From NCBI GenBank assembly GCA_016214745.1, contig JACRNW010000002.1, positions 1 to 48,271 on the forward strand: a stretch of 48,271 nucleotides of DNA, given 5' to 3'. Below, piece after piece: positions 9,294 through 15,616 of the stretch (position 1 is the first letter of the stretch; each line of letters opens with the position of its first letter). The position numbers and the translations under genes are program-made. The notes beneath the pieces are model-generated. The model made no database searches, was not told where the DNA came from, and saw nothing but the letters and a program-made list of their open reading frames with translations. The stretch comes from Candidatus Falkowiibacteriota bacterium. GTDB lineage: Bacteria; Patescibacteriota; Patescibacteriia; XYB2-FULL-38-15.

Positions 9294-9408
9294 TTGACAA
9301 TAAGATAAGTTGGTTTGAGAGAGACCCCCGCTTAGCGGGGGAAACCACCCTGAATTATTTTTATAAATAATTTAATTACGGGCGGATTCTCTCCGCCCGT
9401 TTTTGTTT
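9294..9408 (+). ncRNA. Promoter-proximal structured RNA ending in a terminator
   Basis: Between the promoter and the first island gene there is a possible RNA of about 110 nt. Hairpin 1: outer TGGTTT/AAACCA enclosing CCCCCGC (9325-9331)/GCGGGGG (9335-9341). An AT-rich linker follows, then the terminator hairpin (9378-9400) with a T-run. It could be a stand-alone small RNA or an attenuator leader for the island. No ORF of note inside. Confidence 0.45.
9378..9404 (+). terminator. Terminator/attenuator hairpin upstream of island A genes
   Basis: ACGGGCGGA (9378-9386) pairs with TCCGCCCGT (9392-9400), followed by TTTTT. It lies between the promoter at 9259 and the first ORF, so the island genes need read-through or another start. 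Confidence 0.8.
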
Positions 9409-9573
9409 GTCTAAATGACTTGAGGCGGCGAAGATTCGTCGATTCAAGCTAGGGTAGAAGCGCAAGTTTCTGCCCGAAGGAAGGAGCCCCAAACCGCACG
9501 GTGCGGAGAGAGGGGACAAGAGTTCATTGACTTCCCTGCAGAAATGCGGGGCAAAAGAAGGGAAGGGGAAAGA
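9405..9573 (+). ncRNA. Structured leader 1 of island A
   Basis: GC-rich leader with several plausible hairpins: CTTGA...TCAAG (about 9418-9448), GGGTAGAA/TTTCTGCCC (about 9452-9475), CCGCAC/GCGG nested in CCCC/GGGG (about 9487-9520), and CCCTGCA-GAAA-TGCGGGG (about 9535-9552). It ends with a purine-rich ribosome site. The phrase AGTTCATTGACTT, then a GAAA-loop hairpin, then CAAAAGAAGGRAGG is shared with leader 2. Confidence 0.5.
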
Positions 9574-10011
9574 ATGAAGGCGTACTTTTTCGTGATGGTG
9601 GGGTGTCTGATTCTGGGCGTGCTCGTAATGTTCGCGTTCGTGTTGTTCGGTGATCAGCCGGTTTCCGACGTGGGCAAACCCGCGGTCGTGGACGAGCCGG
9701 CCGGGACGAAGAACATCCCGCAGCCGGAGGAAGTGGCCGAGTGCCACGCCGATTCGGACTGCGAGATCGGTCTGGAGTGCTTCCGTGGCCAGTGCAGCTA
9801 CCCGTGCAGGGGCGCCTTGATGTGCCCCGTGGGGATGGTCTGCTCGGCCACCAGGTACTGCGAGGGCCATCCGGCCTGTCCGGACTACGGCCCGGAGATC
9901 TGCGACGGCCTCGACAACGACTGTGACGGTGTGATCGACGAGGAGGTTTGTCCGGGTCCTGTCGAGAGGTTGTTCTTAAACCCTGCGTCCCCATTCTGGA
10001 TTGGGCCATAA
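9574..10011 (+). CDS. Exported Cys-rich protein with 'DGLDNDCDG' motif
   Basis: 145 aa. An N-terminal signal-anchor (residues 4-25) is followed by a Pro/Glu linker, a Cys-rich region (CHADSDCEIGLECFRGQC, CPVGMVC, CEGHPAC) and the metal-binding-like motif ICDGLDNDCDGVIDEE. The latter is widespread in surface proteins of Myxococcota and relatives and occurs in some CPR. The ATG at 9574 follows GGGAAGGGGAAAG. Third codon positions are strongly G/C, unlike the native neighbours. Probably a surface or periplasm-facing protein; specific function unknown. Confidence 0.6.
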   Translation: MKAYFFVMVGCLILGVLVMFAFVLFGDQPVSDVGKPAVVDEPAGTKNIPQPEEVAECHADSDCEIGLECFRGQCSYPCRGALMCPVGMVCSATRYCEGHPACPDYGPEICDGLDNDCDGVIDEEVCPGPVERLFLNPASPFWIGP

Positions 10012-10305
10012 ATGACAATCCACCTTCCAAACGTCCTGGCTTCTAAAAGTATGCCAGGAAAGTTCAACCGTCAGGTTGAGCGCTTGCTAGAGTTTTGCGA
10101 AATCACGCAGCGATGCGTGGCAAGCAGCTTCAGCGAGTCAGGGAGCGGAACCCATCACAATGAGTTCCGCCCTTTTCCGAGACCGCCACCCAAAAAGGTG
10201 ACGGACTCAGAGAAGGAAGTTTCCCGGCCGCGAATTATCGCGTGTCCGGGGCAAAGTTCATTGACTTTCGCCGAAAGGCGGACAAAAGAAGGAAGGGAGA
10301 CAGAG
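10012..10305 (+). ncRNA. Structured spacer 2 (recurrent RNA architecture)
   Basis: Ordered stems: A CCTGGC (10035-10040)/GCCAGG (10053-10058); B TCAACC (10063-10068)/GGTTGA (10074-10079); C outer CTTGCT (10083-10088)/AGCGAG (10132-10137) enclosing AAATCAC and inner CACGCA (10104-10109)/TGCGTG (10114-10119); terminator-like GCGGAAC (10145-10151)/GTTCCGC (10164-10170) then CCTTTT; D CACC/GGTG (10187-10200); ACTCAGAGAAGGAAG; a CCCGG/CCGGG hairpin (about 10222-10250); and a GCC-GAAA-GGC hairpin just before the ribosome site. The same order recurs in the next two spacers. Confidence 0.65.
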
Positions 10306-10881
10306 ATGAAGAAGGTAATGGCTCTGTTCGCGGTGTTCATGATCGGCTGCAACAACACGTTCATCGACCTGACTCCGTGCTACGACGTCTACGCAGAAGT
10401 TCTGCCGGAGCTTCCGATGTACGATGATCAGCTGCCTATCCTCGGACTCCGAATCACGAACGATACGTGCGATACGGTATACGTCAAGTACATACTCACC
10501 GAACTTCGGCGGTTGGATGACGACTCGGCATTTTCCATCTGCAGCGTGTTCGATTGCTCGACATTCAGAGCATACCAAGATGGAAGGCTGGCCGTGGAGA
10601 GTGCGCCGCCCGGTGGAGGCAGCTGTTTGCTTGAGATTCACGTCAACTGGACTGGAACGGGCGATGGTTTGCCGTTCGGCGAAATCTCATCCCGCGGTTC
10701 AGCCGAGTTCGTGTACACCGCGATGATCCGGCCAGATGCTCCCTCGGGTCGATACCAGTATATCCTCACGGGGTACTGGATCGATGAGTTCGAGGTCGTG
10801 ATGAGCTGTAACGTCGAGGATCAGCCCGTTCCGAGCAAGCTCGGCGTTCCGATTCTCGGACCGGTCATTACCGTTTTGTAG
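10306..10881 (+). CDS. Lipoprotein, 'GCNNTFIDL' type
   Basis: 191 aa. Lipoprotein signal: MKKVMALFAVFMIGC, with the lipidated Cys at residue 15, followed by NNTFIDL, shared with the next gene (GCDNTFIDL). The mature domain is probably beta-rich (alternating hydrophobics, YVKYILTELRRLD, RYQYILTGYW) with scattered Cys (Asp-Thr-Cys, SICSVFDCS, MSCNVED). No named family recognised. The ATG at 10306 follows AAGGAAGGGAGACAGAG. GC-rich codon use, unlike native genes. Likely anchored on the outer face of the membrane. Confidence 0.6.
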   Translation: MKKVMALFAVFMIGCNNTFIDLTPCYDVYAEVLPELPMYDDQLPILGLRITNDTCDTVYVKYILTELRRLDDDSAFSICSVFDCSTFRAYQDGRLAVESAPPGGGSCLLEIHVNWTGTGDGLPFGEISSRGSAEFVYTAMIRPDAPSGRYQYILTGYWIDEFEVVMSCNVEDQPVPSKLGVPILGPVITVL

Positions 10882-11154
10882 TTCCTTCCAAACGTCCTGG
10901 CAAATTCCAAATCAAGTATGCCAGGAAAGTTCAACCGCCAGGTTGAGCGCTCGCTAAAGTTTTGCGAAATCACGCAGCGATGCGTGGCAAGCAACTAAAG
11001 CGAGTTAGAGCGGAACCCATCACAATGAGTTCCGCCCTTTTCCGAGATCGCCACCCAAAAAGGTGACGGACTCAGAGAAGGAAGTTTCTCGGCCGCGATG
11101 TTTCGCGTGTCCGAGGCAAAGTTCTTTACAACAAGGAAGGAAAGAGAGAAAAAG
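10882..11154 (+). ncRNA. Structured spacer 3 (recurrent RNA architecture)
   Basis: Close homologue of spacer 2. A CCTGGC (10896-10901)/GCCAGG (10920-10925), with a longer loop; B TCAACC (10931-10936)/GGTTGA (10941-10946); C CTCGCT (10950-10955)/AGCGAG (10999-11004) enclosing CACGCA (10971-10976)/TGCGTG (10981-10986); terminator-like GCGGAAC (11010-11016)/GTTCCGC (11029-11035) then CCCTTTT; a CACC/GGTG hairpin; ACTCAGAGAAGGAAG; CCGCG/CGCG hairpin; and a ribosome site. In stem C a U-G pair of spacer 2 becomes C-G here. Confidence 0.65.
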
Positions 11155-12531
11155 ATGAAGAATACGTTGATGGTTCTGTCCGTGGTTCTGTTCGCGGTCG
11201 GTTGCGACAACACGTTCATCGATTTGAGCAGCGAGTGCGAAACGAGCGCGGACTGCGCCGACGGCGACCCTTGCACGGTGGACATCTGCGACGTCGACAA
11301 CACCTGCGTCCAGATCCCGTCCGACAATCCGGCCTGCGATCCGGTGGACGACCGGGATGCCGACACCGATGCGGATGTCGGAGCCGAAACGGACGCCGAC
11401 GCCGACGCGGACGCTGATGCACACACCGACATCGTTCCCGACGACTACGAGGGCGACGAGCCCGGAGAGTGCGACGATCACGTGGACAACGACCGCGACG
11501 GTCTGTTCGACTGCGACGATCCCGGTTGCGCTCCGGGTCCGGCCTGTGAGACGCCTCCTGGCGCTGACGCCGATGCCGACGCTGATGCTGATGCGGACGC
11601 GGATGCAGACGCCGACGCAGATGTCGGAGTTGAAACGGACATCGACGCGGGCGCTGATGCGGATACCGATGCCGACGCAGACGCCGATGCTGGTTGCATG
11701 CCGACCGAAGAGCTCTGCGACGACCACACGGACAACGACTGTGACGGCGAAACGGACGAGTTGCCGGGGTGCGTATTTTGCCCCTCGGATTCCATGATCA
11801 CCTGCTACTATGATGCCGACCACGATGGCTACGGCGTTCCGGTACCGCCGATACGCGCATGCCCCTCTGCCTGTGTCGGCGACTGGACACCATTTTCAGG
11901 CGACTGCCGCTACTGGGATTCGGCTAGTTATCCCGGGGCAGAAGAAGTCTGCGATGGGCATGATAACGACTGCGACGCCGGAGTGGACGAAGGATGTTCC
12001 TGCTCTGACGGCGAAGTCGTTGTTTGCCACTGCGGCGAGGTGCTCGGAGAGTCCCATTGCGGCACCGATCATCTTTACGACGGGTCATGCGATTGTTCGG
12101 TCTGCGGGGACGGCGTCTGCTTCACGATCGGGGTATTCCAAGAGAATTGCCCGGCTGATTGCGGACTTCCCACCTGCGGAGACGGTGTCTGTGGCAGCGA
12201 TGAGACGTTGTTGACGTGCTCTCGCGATTGCGGCATGTGCAGGTTCAACTGGAATCTCGCCGGCTCGGCTGATCCGCCAGCGGCATGCGGTTCCTGGTGG
12301 TACATCTGGGACCGAGTACGTTGCGGCGGCTGGATTGGCCTATCGGCTGAGACTCCCACTACGGCGTGTCTCGATGCACTCCGGGCGCGGCTCGCTCTGC
12401 CTCCGGGCGTCGAGGGCCGCATCTACGGAGTCGATTCGGCCGGCCATACCTTGGCCGTCTCGATCGTCGATCCGGCATCGTCAGGCGGGCCGACGTGGCC
12501 GAGCCAACTCGGTTGGGCGTATTCCTTCTAG
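11155..12531 (+). CDS. Large Cys-rich lipoprotein with Asp-Ala repeats and 'DNDCDG' motifs
   Basis: 458 aa. Lipoprotein signal ends FAVGC, followed by DNTFIDL, as in the previous gene. Then come a Cys module ([18 protein letters not shown]), two low-complexity Asp-Ala tracts (residues about 62-87 and 138-180) that could bind divalent cations or act as spacers, and [15 protein letters not shown]. Two DNDCDG-type modules follow: [17 protein letters not shown] (about 185) and [18 protein letters not shown] (about 264), then further Cys repeats ([16 protein letters not shown] and [15 protein letters not shown] types) and a Trp/Cys C-terminal domain. The layout matches Myxococcota-like surface proteins. 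GC-rich codons; the repeat DNA also creates open minus-strand frames that are artefacts. Confidence 0.65.
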   Translation: MKNTLMVLSVVLFAVGCDNTFIDLSSECETSADCADGDPCTVDICDVDNTCVQIPSDNPACDPVDDRDADTDADVGAETDADADADADAHTDIVPDDYEGDEPGECDDHVDNDRDGLFDCDDPGCAPGPACETPPGADADADADADADADADADADVGVETDIDAGADADTDADADADAGCMPTEELCDDHTDNDCDGETDELPGCVFCPSDSMITCYYDADHDGYGVPVPPIRACPSACVGDWTPFSGDCRYWDSASYPGAEEVCDGHDNDCDAGVDEGCSCSDGEVVVCHCGEVLGESHCGTDHLYDGSCDCSVCGDGVCFTIGVFQENCPADCGLPTCGDGVCGSDETLLTCSRDCGMCRFNWNLAGSADPPAACGSWWYIWDRVRCGGWIGLSAETPTTACLDALRARLALPPGVEGRIYGVDSAGHTLAVSIVDPASSGGPTWPSQLGWAYSF

Positions 12532-12772
12532 CCAAGAAGTTTGCCTCTGACAAATTCCCAAAAGGTTATGTCAGAGGAAATCGTCCGAGTCCTTCGGACG
12601 GTGGCTCGTAGATTTTCCTAAATCACCGCAAGGTGACAGCAAGAAAAAATACGAGCTTAGAGCGGAACCCATCACAATGAGTTCCGCCCTTTTTCGAGGA
12701 CATCACCCGCCCAAATTCGCTGACGCGAACTTCAGTCGGGTGGTGCACTCAAAGAAGGAGGCCAAGTAATAG
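12532..12772 (+). ncRNA. Structured spacer 4 (recurrent RNA architecture, divergent sequence)
   Basis: Same order of elements as spacers 2 and 3 but with mostly different stem sequences. A CCTCTGAC (12544-12551)/GTCAGAGG (12570-12577); B CGTCCG (12582-12587)/CGGACG (12595-12600); C GCTCGTA (12604-12610)/TACGAGC (12650-12656) enclosing AAATCACC (CACC 12624-12627)/GGTG (12632-12635); terminator GCGGAAC (12662-12668)/GTTCCGC (12681-12687) then CCCTTTTT; D CACCCG (12704-12709)/CGGGTG (12737-12742) with inner TTCGC/GCGAA; then ACTCAAAGAAGGAGG, which is itself the ribosome site. Pairing is kept while sequence changes, which is covariation. Confidence 0.7.
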
Positions 12773-12976
12773 ATGGAGGCGCTCGTGAAGATTGTAAGGG
12801 TTGTGATGGGGATTGTGGTGGCGGTAGCGTACCTTTACATCTTGCTCAGTTTCGTCAAGAAGTACGAGCGTCGCCGGCTAATGGTAGTCGGCGAAACGGG
12901 GGACGGCGGGGATCGCGTGTTCCCAATCATGTTGTTCGTCGCTTTCGTCGGGACCTTGTTGGTCCTTGGCGAATAG
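12773..12976 (+). CDS. Small two-TM membrane protein
   Basis: 67 aa: TM1 about residues 8-27, a basic loop (KKYERRRLMVV) with a Gly/Asp stretch, TM2 about 48-65, ending VLGE. Ribosome site AAGGAGG upstream of the ATG at 12773. The first of three tightly spaced small membrane genes (9-nt gap, then a 4-nt overlap), so an operon. Function unknown. Confidence 0.6.
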   Translation: MEALVKIVRVVMGIVVAVAYLYILLSFVKKYERRRLMVVGETGDGGDRVFPIMLFVAFVGTLLVLGE

Positions 12977-12985
12977 GAGGTAGCG

Positions 12986-13300
12986 ATGTTTTCCGAAGTG
13001 ATGTTCTGGATCGGAATCGTGTGCTTCCCGGTGTTCCTCGTGGTGCGCTGGATGGAAGCGCTGAAGGCCGAGCGGTTTCCGGTGGGGAAGATTGTTGCGG
13101 TCACGCTGGCGTTCGTGCTTTGCTTGGCCGCGGCGCTTCTCTACAAGTTCTGCTTCGTTTCGCACGGCCTTTCGGGACCGTTCAAGCAACTCGGAGCGAT
13201 TCTCGTGATTATCGCCCTGGGTGTGACCGCGGTCATCGGCTTCGTGAAGACCGCGCCCGCCATTCCGTGCACGCCGCCGAGAGAAAGGAGGAGCGGTTGA
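12986..13300 (+). CDS. Small polytopic membrane protein
   Basis: 104 aa, three predicted TM helices (about 4-22, 34-54, 68-88), with a basic loop WMEALKAERFPVGK between the first two and a Cys/Arg-rich C-terminal tail (TPPRERRSG). Ribosome site AGGAGG. No recognised family. Stop overlaps the TTG start of the next gene. Confidence 0.6.
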   Translation: MFSEVMFWIGIVCFPVFLVVRWMEALKAERFPVGKIVAVTLAFVLCLAAALLYKFCFVSHGLSGPFKQLGAILVIIALGVTAVIGFVKTAPAIPCTPPRERRSG

Positions 13301-13461
13301 TCAGGAAGGTTGCGTGGGATTTGGCCAGCGTGGCGATCATCGTTTTCACGGTGGGAGTCGTCGGCATCGCCGACCAGATCGCTCCGCACACGACGGTCCG
13401 ACTCATGCAGCGGTTCGAGCCGCAGCTGGATCGGTTCGTCACGTTCCTGCTCCGCGAGTAA
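13297..13461 (+). CDS. Small single-TM protein, TTG start
   Basis: 54 aa from the TTG at 13297, which overlaps the preceding stop (TTGA) and follows AAAGGAGGAG. One N-terminal TM (about 6-25, LASVAIIVFTVGVVGIADQI), then an amphipathic tail (VRLMQRFEPQLDRFVTFLLRE). Tight coupling and the ribosome site support it despite its size. Confidence 0.5.
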   Translation: MIRKVAWDLASVAIIVFTVGVVGIADQIAPHTTVRLMQRFEPQLDRFVTFLLRE

Positions 13462-13514
13462 CGGCAGCAGTCGTCACTCACGGATAGGTAACTCAAGGAG
13501 GGAAAAAGAAGGAG

Positions 13515-13583
13515 ATGGCCGTGCGTACCAGCCACGCCGAGACGAATGAATGGCGACTTTGCGTGGTAGAAAAAGCTCTGTAG
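13515..13583 (+). CDS. Possible 22-aa peptide
   Basis: ATG at 13515, stop TAG at 13581-13583. The Shine-Dalgarno-like CAAGGAGGG lies about 10 nt upstream and GAAGGAG abuts the ATG. The product begins MAVRTSHAETNEW and ends VVEKAL. It could be a real micropeptide, a leader peptide, or chance; the two purine-rich boxes are the only support. Confidence 0.3.
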   Translation: MAVRTSHAETNEWRLCVVEKAL

Positions 13584-13700
13584 GCGAGCAAGTCATTCCG
13601 GGGAAAGTCCACCTCGATAGGGTCGTACCTAAACGGACTGGGGAGTGAATAAAGTAGCTCCCCACATTTTTCGAGAGCATCATAGTAAATGGTGTTTTCA
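13584..13700 (+). ncRNA. Structured 3' region of island A
   Basis: AGTCC (about 13607) pairs with GGACT (about 13635), enclosing ACCT-CGAT-AGGGT, and a GGGGAG/CTCCCC terminator hairpin follows. No protein-coding potential seen. It may be part of the 3' UTR of the small membrane operon or of the 22-aa ORF transcript. Confidence 0.35.
13640..13671 (+). terminator. Terminator hairpin in island A
   Basis: GGGGAG (13640-13645) pairs with CTCCCC (13658-13663), followed by ACATTTTT. Confidence 0.65.
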
Positions 13701-13715
13701 AAAGATGTTTTAAAT

Positions 13716-13808
13716 CCTGGAGCGAGTGAGTAAACCTCGTTCAGCAAACAAATCTCTCTCTGTTTGTCTGGACATTCGAGGATTGCTCACTCACTCCAGG
13801 GTTTTTTA
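13716..13808 (+). terminator. Long nested-hairpin terminator closing island A
   Basis: CCTGGAGCGAGTGAG and ACCTCG (13716-13739) pair with CGAGG and CTCACTCACTCCAGG (about 13777-13800). An inner hairpin CAAAC/GTTTG (about 13745-13766) sits inside the loop, and TTTTTT starts at 13802. Far longer than native terminators such as 3218-3246. Confidence 0.85.
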
Positions 13809-13814
13809 TTTATC

Positions 13815-13844
13815 TTGCAGCCAGCAGAAAAACGCGCTATTATA
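13815..13844 (+). promoter_or_regulatory. Promoter of DUF192 gene
   Basis: TTGCAG (13815-13820), an 18-nt spacer, TATTAT (13839-13844). The ATG at 13875 follows about 30 nt later. Confidence 0.5.
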
Positions 13845-13874
13845 AATGCAGGAAGAGAAATTAATTTTAAAAAT

Positions 13875-14315
13875 ATGGAACGTTTTTATTCAGTCATTTT
13901 TATCATAGTTTTGGCGGCGGCGGGATTTTTAAAAGTAGGTCAATACGCAGAGGAGCACGGTTCAGTAATTATTGATGATGTGAAAGTTAAAGTAGAAATT
14001 GCCGACGAGCCGACGGAAATGGCCAAGGGCTTGAGTAACCGCAAAAATTTAGACGAAAACCACGGTATGCTTTTTGTTTTTGCTACGCCTGGTCAGCCGG
14101 CTTTTTGGATGAAAGATATGAATTTTTCCATTGACATTATTTGGATAAAAAATGATGTAGTTGTTGATATTGCTCCAAATCTTCCGGTCGTAGCCGCGGA
14201 ATTTTTATCAACTTACACGCCAAAAGAACCGGCAAATTATGTTTTGGAAGTTAACGCCGGATTTGCGAAGGAGCATGGGATAAAAGTGGGGGATGGGGTA
14301 GATATTAAAATTTAA
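13875..14315 (+). CDS. DUF192 family exported protein
   Basis: 146 aa. An N-terminal TM/signal segment (residues 5-20) precedes a complete DUF192 domain: VKVEIADEPTEMAKGLSNRKNL, NHGMLFVFATPGQPAFWMKDMNFSIDIIWI, then VLEVNAGFAKEHGIKVGDGV. DUF192 proteins are small exported beta-barrel-like domains of unknown biochemical role. The start at 13875 is chosen because it lies downstream of a promoter and gives a normal signal segment; a longer in-frame extension would run through the island terminator. Codon use returns to the native AT-leaning pattern here. Confidence 0.85.
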   Translation: MERFYSVIFIIVLAAAGFLKVGQYAEEHGSVIIDDVKVKVEIADEPTEMAKGLSNRKNLDENHGMLFVFATPGQPAFWMKDMNFSIDIIWIKNDVVVDIAPNLPVVAAEFLSTYTPKEPANYVLEVNAGFAKEHGIKVGDGVDIKI

Positions 14316-14318
14316 AAT

Positions 14319-14894
14319 ATGCGCGAAATTGATATGCCAAAAGTGGAGGGGGAAAGAAATGTTGAGGAGCGAGATTTTTTAAAAATTAAGAAAGAGATAG
14401 CGGAATTTCTCCAGCACAAATTGCGCCACACTCAACATTTCGGAGACTTTAGCAGACAAAGTATAGAAATAAAAAAACAGAGGACTGATTATTTGGAGGG
14501 AATTATTAATTCTTTGGAAAGAGGAAATCTCTCACCGGCCCGGGAATATTTTGCGAAGCTTATGGAAGAAAAAGAAGGGGTAGTAGCAAGACTAGCCGGG
14601 GATTTGCGTGAAGCAATAGCGGCCGCGAAGCCGAAGATAGATAAACTTAACAAAGAAAACGCGCGGCTTCTTGAAAAATTGGAAAAGGCAAAAGATAGGG
14701 GTGATGTGGGAAAGATTCAGGCAATTATTAAAGAAATTGGCAATGTAGACGATGCTATCGGAGGGGTTGGTCAGGGACAGGAAGAAATAAGACAAAGTTT
14801 GAAAAAAGCTCAGGATGATCCGGATTTGGAAAAGTTTAGAAAATTTGTCGCGGCGATTGACGCGGAGTTGGAACGGGCAATAAGAAAAAATTGA
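14319..14894 (+). CDS. Coiled-coil protein of unknown function
   Basis: 191 aa, cytoplasmic, rich in Lys/Glu/Leu. The region from about residue 50 to 165 is mostly helical, with heptad-like spacing (KPKIDKLNKENARLLEKLEKAKD). No signal peptide or TM. Starts 3 nt after the DUF192 gene, so the two are probably co-transcribed. No family recognised. Confidence 0.6.
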   Translation: MREIDMPKVEGERNVEERDFLKIKKEIAEFLQHKLRHTQHFGDFSRQSIEIKKQRTDYLEGIINSLERGNLSPAREYFAKLMEEKEGVVARLAGDLREAIAAAKPKIDKLNKENARLLEKLEKAKDRGDVGKIQAIIKEIGNVDDAIGGVGQGQEEIRQSLKKAQDDPDLEKFRKFVAAIDAELERAIRKN

Positions 14895-14914
14895 TTTTTT
14901 AAAAGCAGAAATTT

Positions 14915-15136
14915 ATGGAAAGAGGATTTGGCATAGAAAAACAGTCCGAAGAATTTCCTTTTCAGGCGGGCGATAGAGTATCTGTTAAAAACAACGAAAC
15001 TGGCAGGGTAGAGAATTGGTGGCTTTTCACCGGTTGGGATGAAAAGCCCGGCAAGGCCGTTGTGCAAAATCTTGAAGGTTTTATAAAGAAGGTTGATCGG
15101 GACACTTTGTTAACGCCCCAAAAAGAGAAAGAGTGA
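14915..15136 (+). CDS. Small conserved-type protein with SH3-like composition
   Basis: 73 aa: FPFQAGDRVSVKNNETGRVENWWLFTGWDEKPGKAVVQNL reads as short beta strands separated by turns (an SH3-barrel-like pattern), then a charged tail. It begins 20 nt after the coiled-coil gene. Function unknown; the fold suggestion is inference from composition. Confidence 0.55.
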   Translation: MERGFGIEKQSEEFPFQAGDRVSVKNNETGRVENWWLFTGWDEKPGKAVVQNLEGFIKKVDRDTLLTPQKEKE

Positions 15137-15137
15137 G

Positions 15138-15166
15138 TTGACAATTTTTTTGATAAATGTTTTAAT
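15138..15166 (+). promoter_or_regulatory. Promoter of rplU
   Basis: TTGACA (15138-15143), a 17-nt spacer, TTTAAT (15161-15166). The -35 overlaps the end of the preceding gene. Confidence 0.55.
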
Positions 15167-15203
15167 AGTTGAATGTTAATTTTTTAATACTCAAAAATAG
15201 ATT

Positions 15204-15515
15204 ATGTTTGCAGTAATTAAAACAGGCGGGAAACAATACAAAGTAAAAGAAGGTGAAATTTTAAAGATTGAAAAAATCGCCGGAGCGGCCGGCGATAAGA
15301 TTGATTTTGAAGTTTTGCTCGTGACGGATGAGGACGGCAAGGATGTGAAAATCGGAAAGCCGATCGTGGCTGGCGCGAAAGTCGCTGCCGAGATTTTGGA
15401 GCAGGGCCGGGCGAGAAAAGTTAATGTTATTAAATACAAACCAAAAGTCCGCTATCGCCGCAAAGCCGGACACCGACAGATGTATACGAGAGTGAAAATT
15501 GGAAAAGTTGGCTAA
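15204..15515 (+). CDS. rplU: 50S ribosomal protein L21
   Basis: 103 aa, full length. MFAVIKTGGKQYKVKEGEIL at the N-terminus and KYKPKVRYRRKAGHRQMYTRVKI at the C-terminus are diagnostic; the latter binds 23S rRNA. In most bacteria rpmA (L27) follows in an operon; here a terminator and then the opposite-strand recR follow, so rplU stands alone. Confidence 0.97.
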   Translation: MFAVIKTGGKQYKVKEGEILKIEKIAGAAGDKIDFEVLLVTDEDGKDVKIGKPIVAGAKVAAEILEQGRARKVNVIKYKPKVRYRRKAGHRQMYTRVKIGKVG

Positions 15516-15546
15516 TGGATATTGGCTATTAGATATTAGCAATTGA

Positions 15547-15573
15547 AAATCCGCCCTATCGGCGGATTTTTAT
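15547..15573 (+). terminator. Terminator after rplU
   Basis: AAATCCGCC (15547-15555) pairs with GGCGGATTT (15561-15569), followed by TTTA. It can act for both convergent genes. Confidence 0.75.
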
Positions 15574-15616
15574 TATTCGCATATAATTTGCAAATCTTCG
15601 CAAATTGATTCGCGTG

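Noticed and set aside
10012-10305. An in-frame upstream extension of the lipoprotein gene at 10306.
   Set aside because: This stretch is the structured spacer; the lipoprotein signal begins exactly at 10306 after a ribosome site.
10995-12553. Long open minus-strand frames rich in Ser-Ala or Arg over the Asp-Ala repeat gene.
   Set aside because: They are by-products of GC-rich, repeat-containing codons of the plus-strand gene; no ribosome sites or recognisable proteins.
10012-12772. Considered a CRISPR array or tandem repeats because three spacers look alike.
   Set aside because: Copies are about 240-290 nt, diverged, and separated by full genes; no short regular repeat/spacer pattern.
13600-13640. 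GGGGAAAGTCC resembles the conserved P4 strand of RNase P RNA.
   Set aside because: The rest of the RNase P RNA core, including an ACAGAA-type partner region, is missing and the stretch is far too short.
13764-13874. An in-frame upstream extension of the DUF192 gene.
   Set aside because: It would begin inside the island terminator and precede the promoter at 13815-13844.
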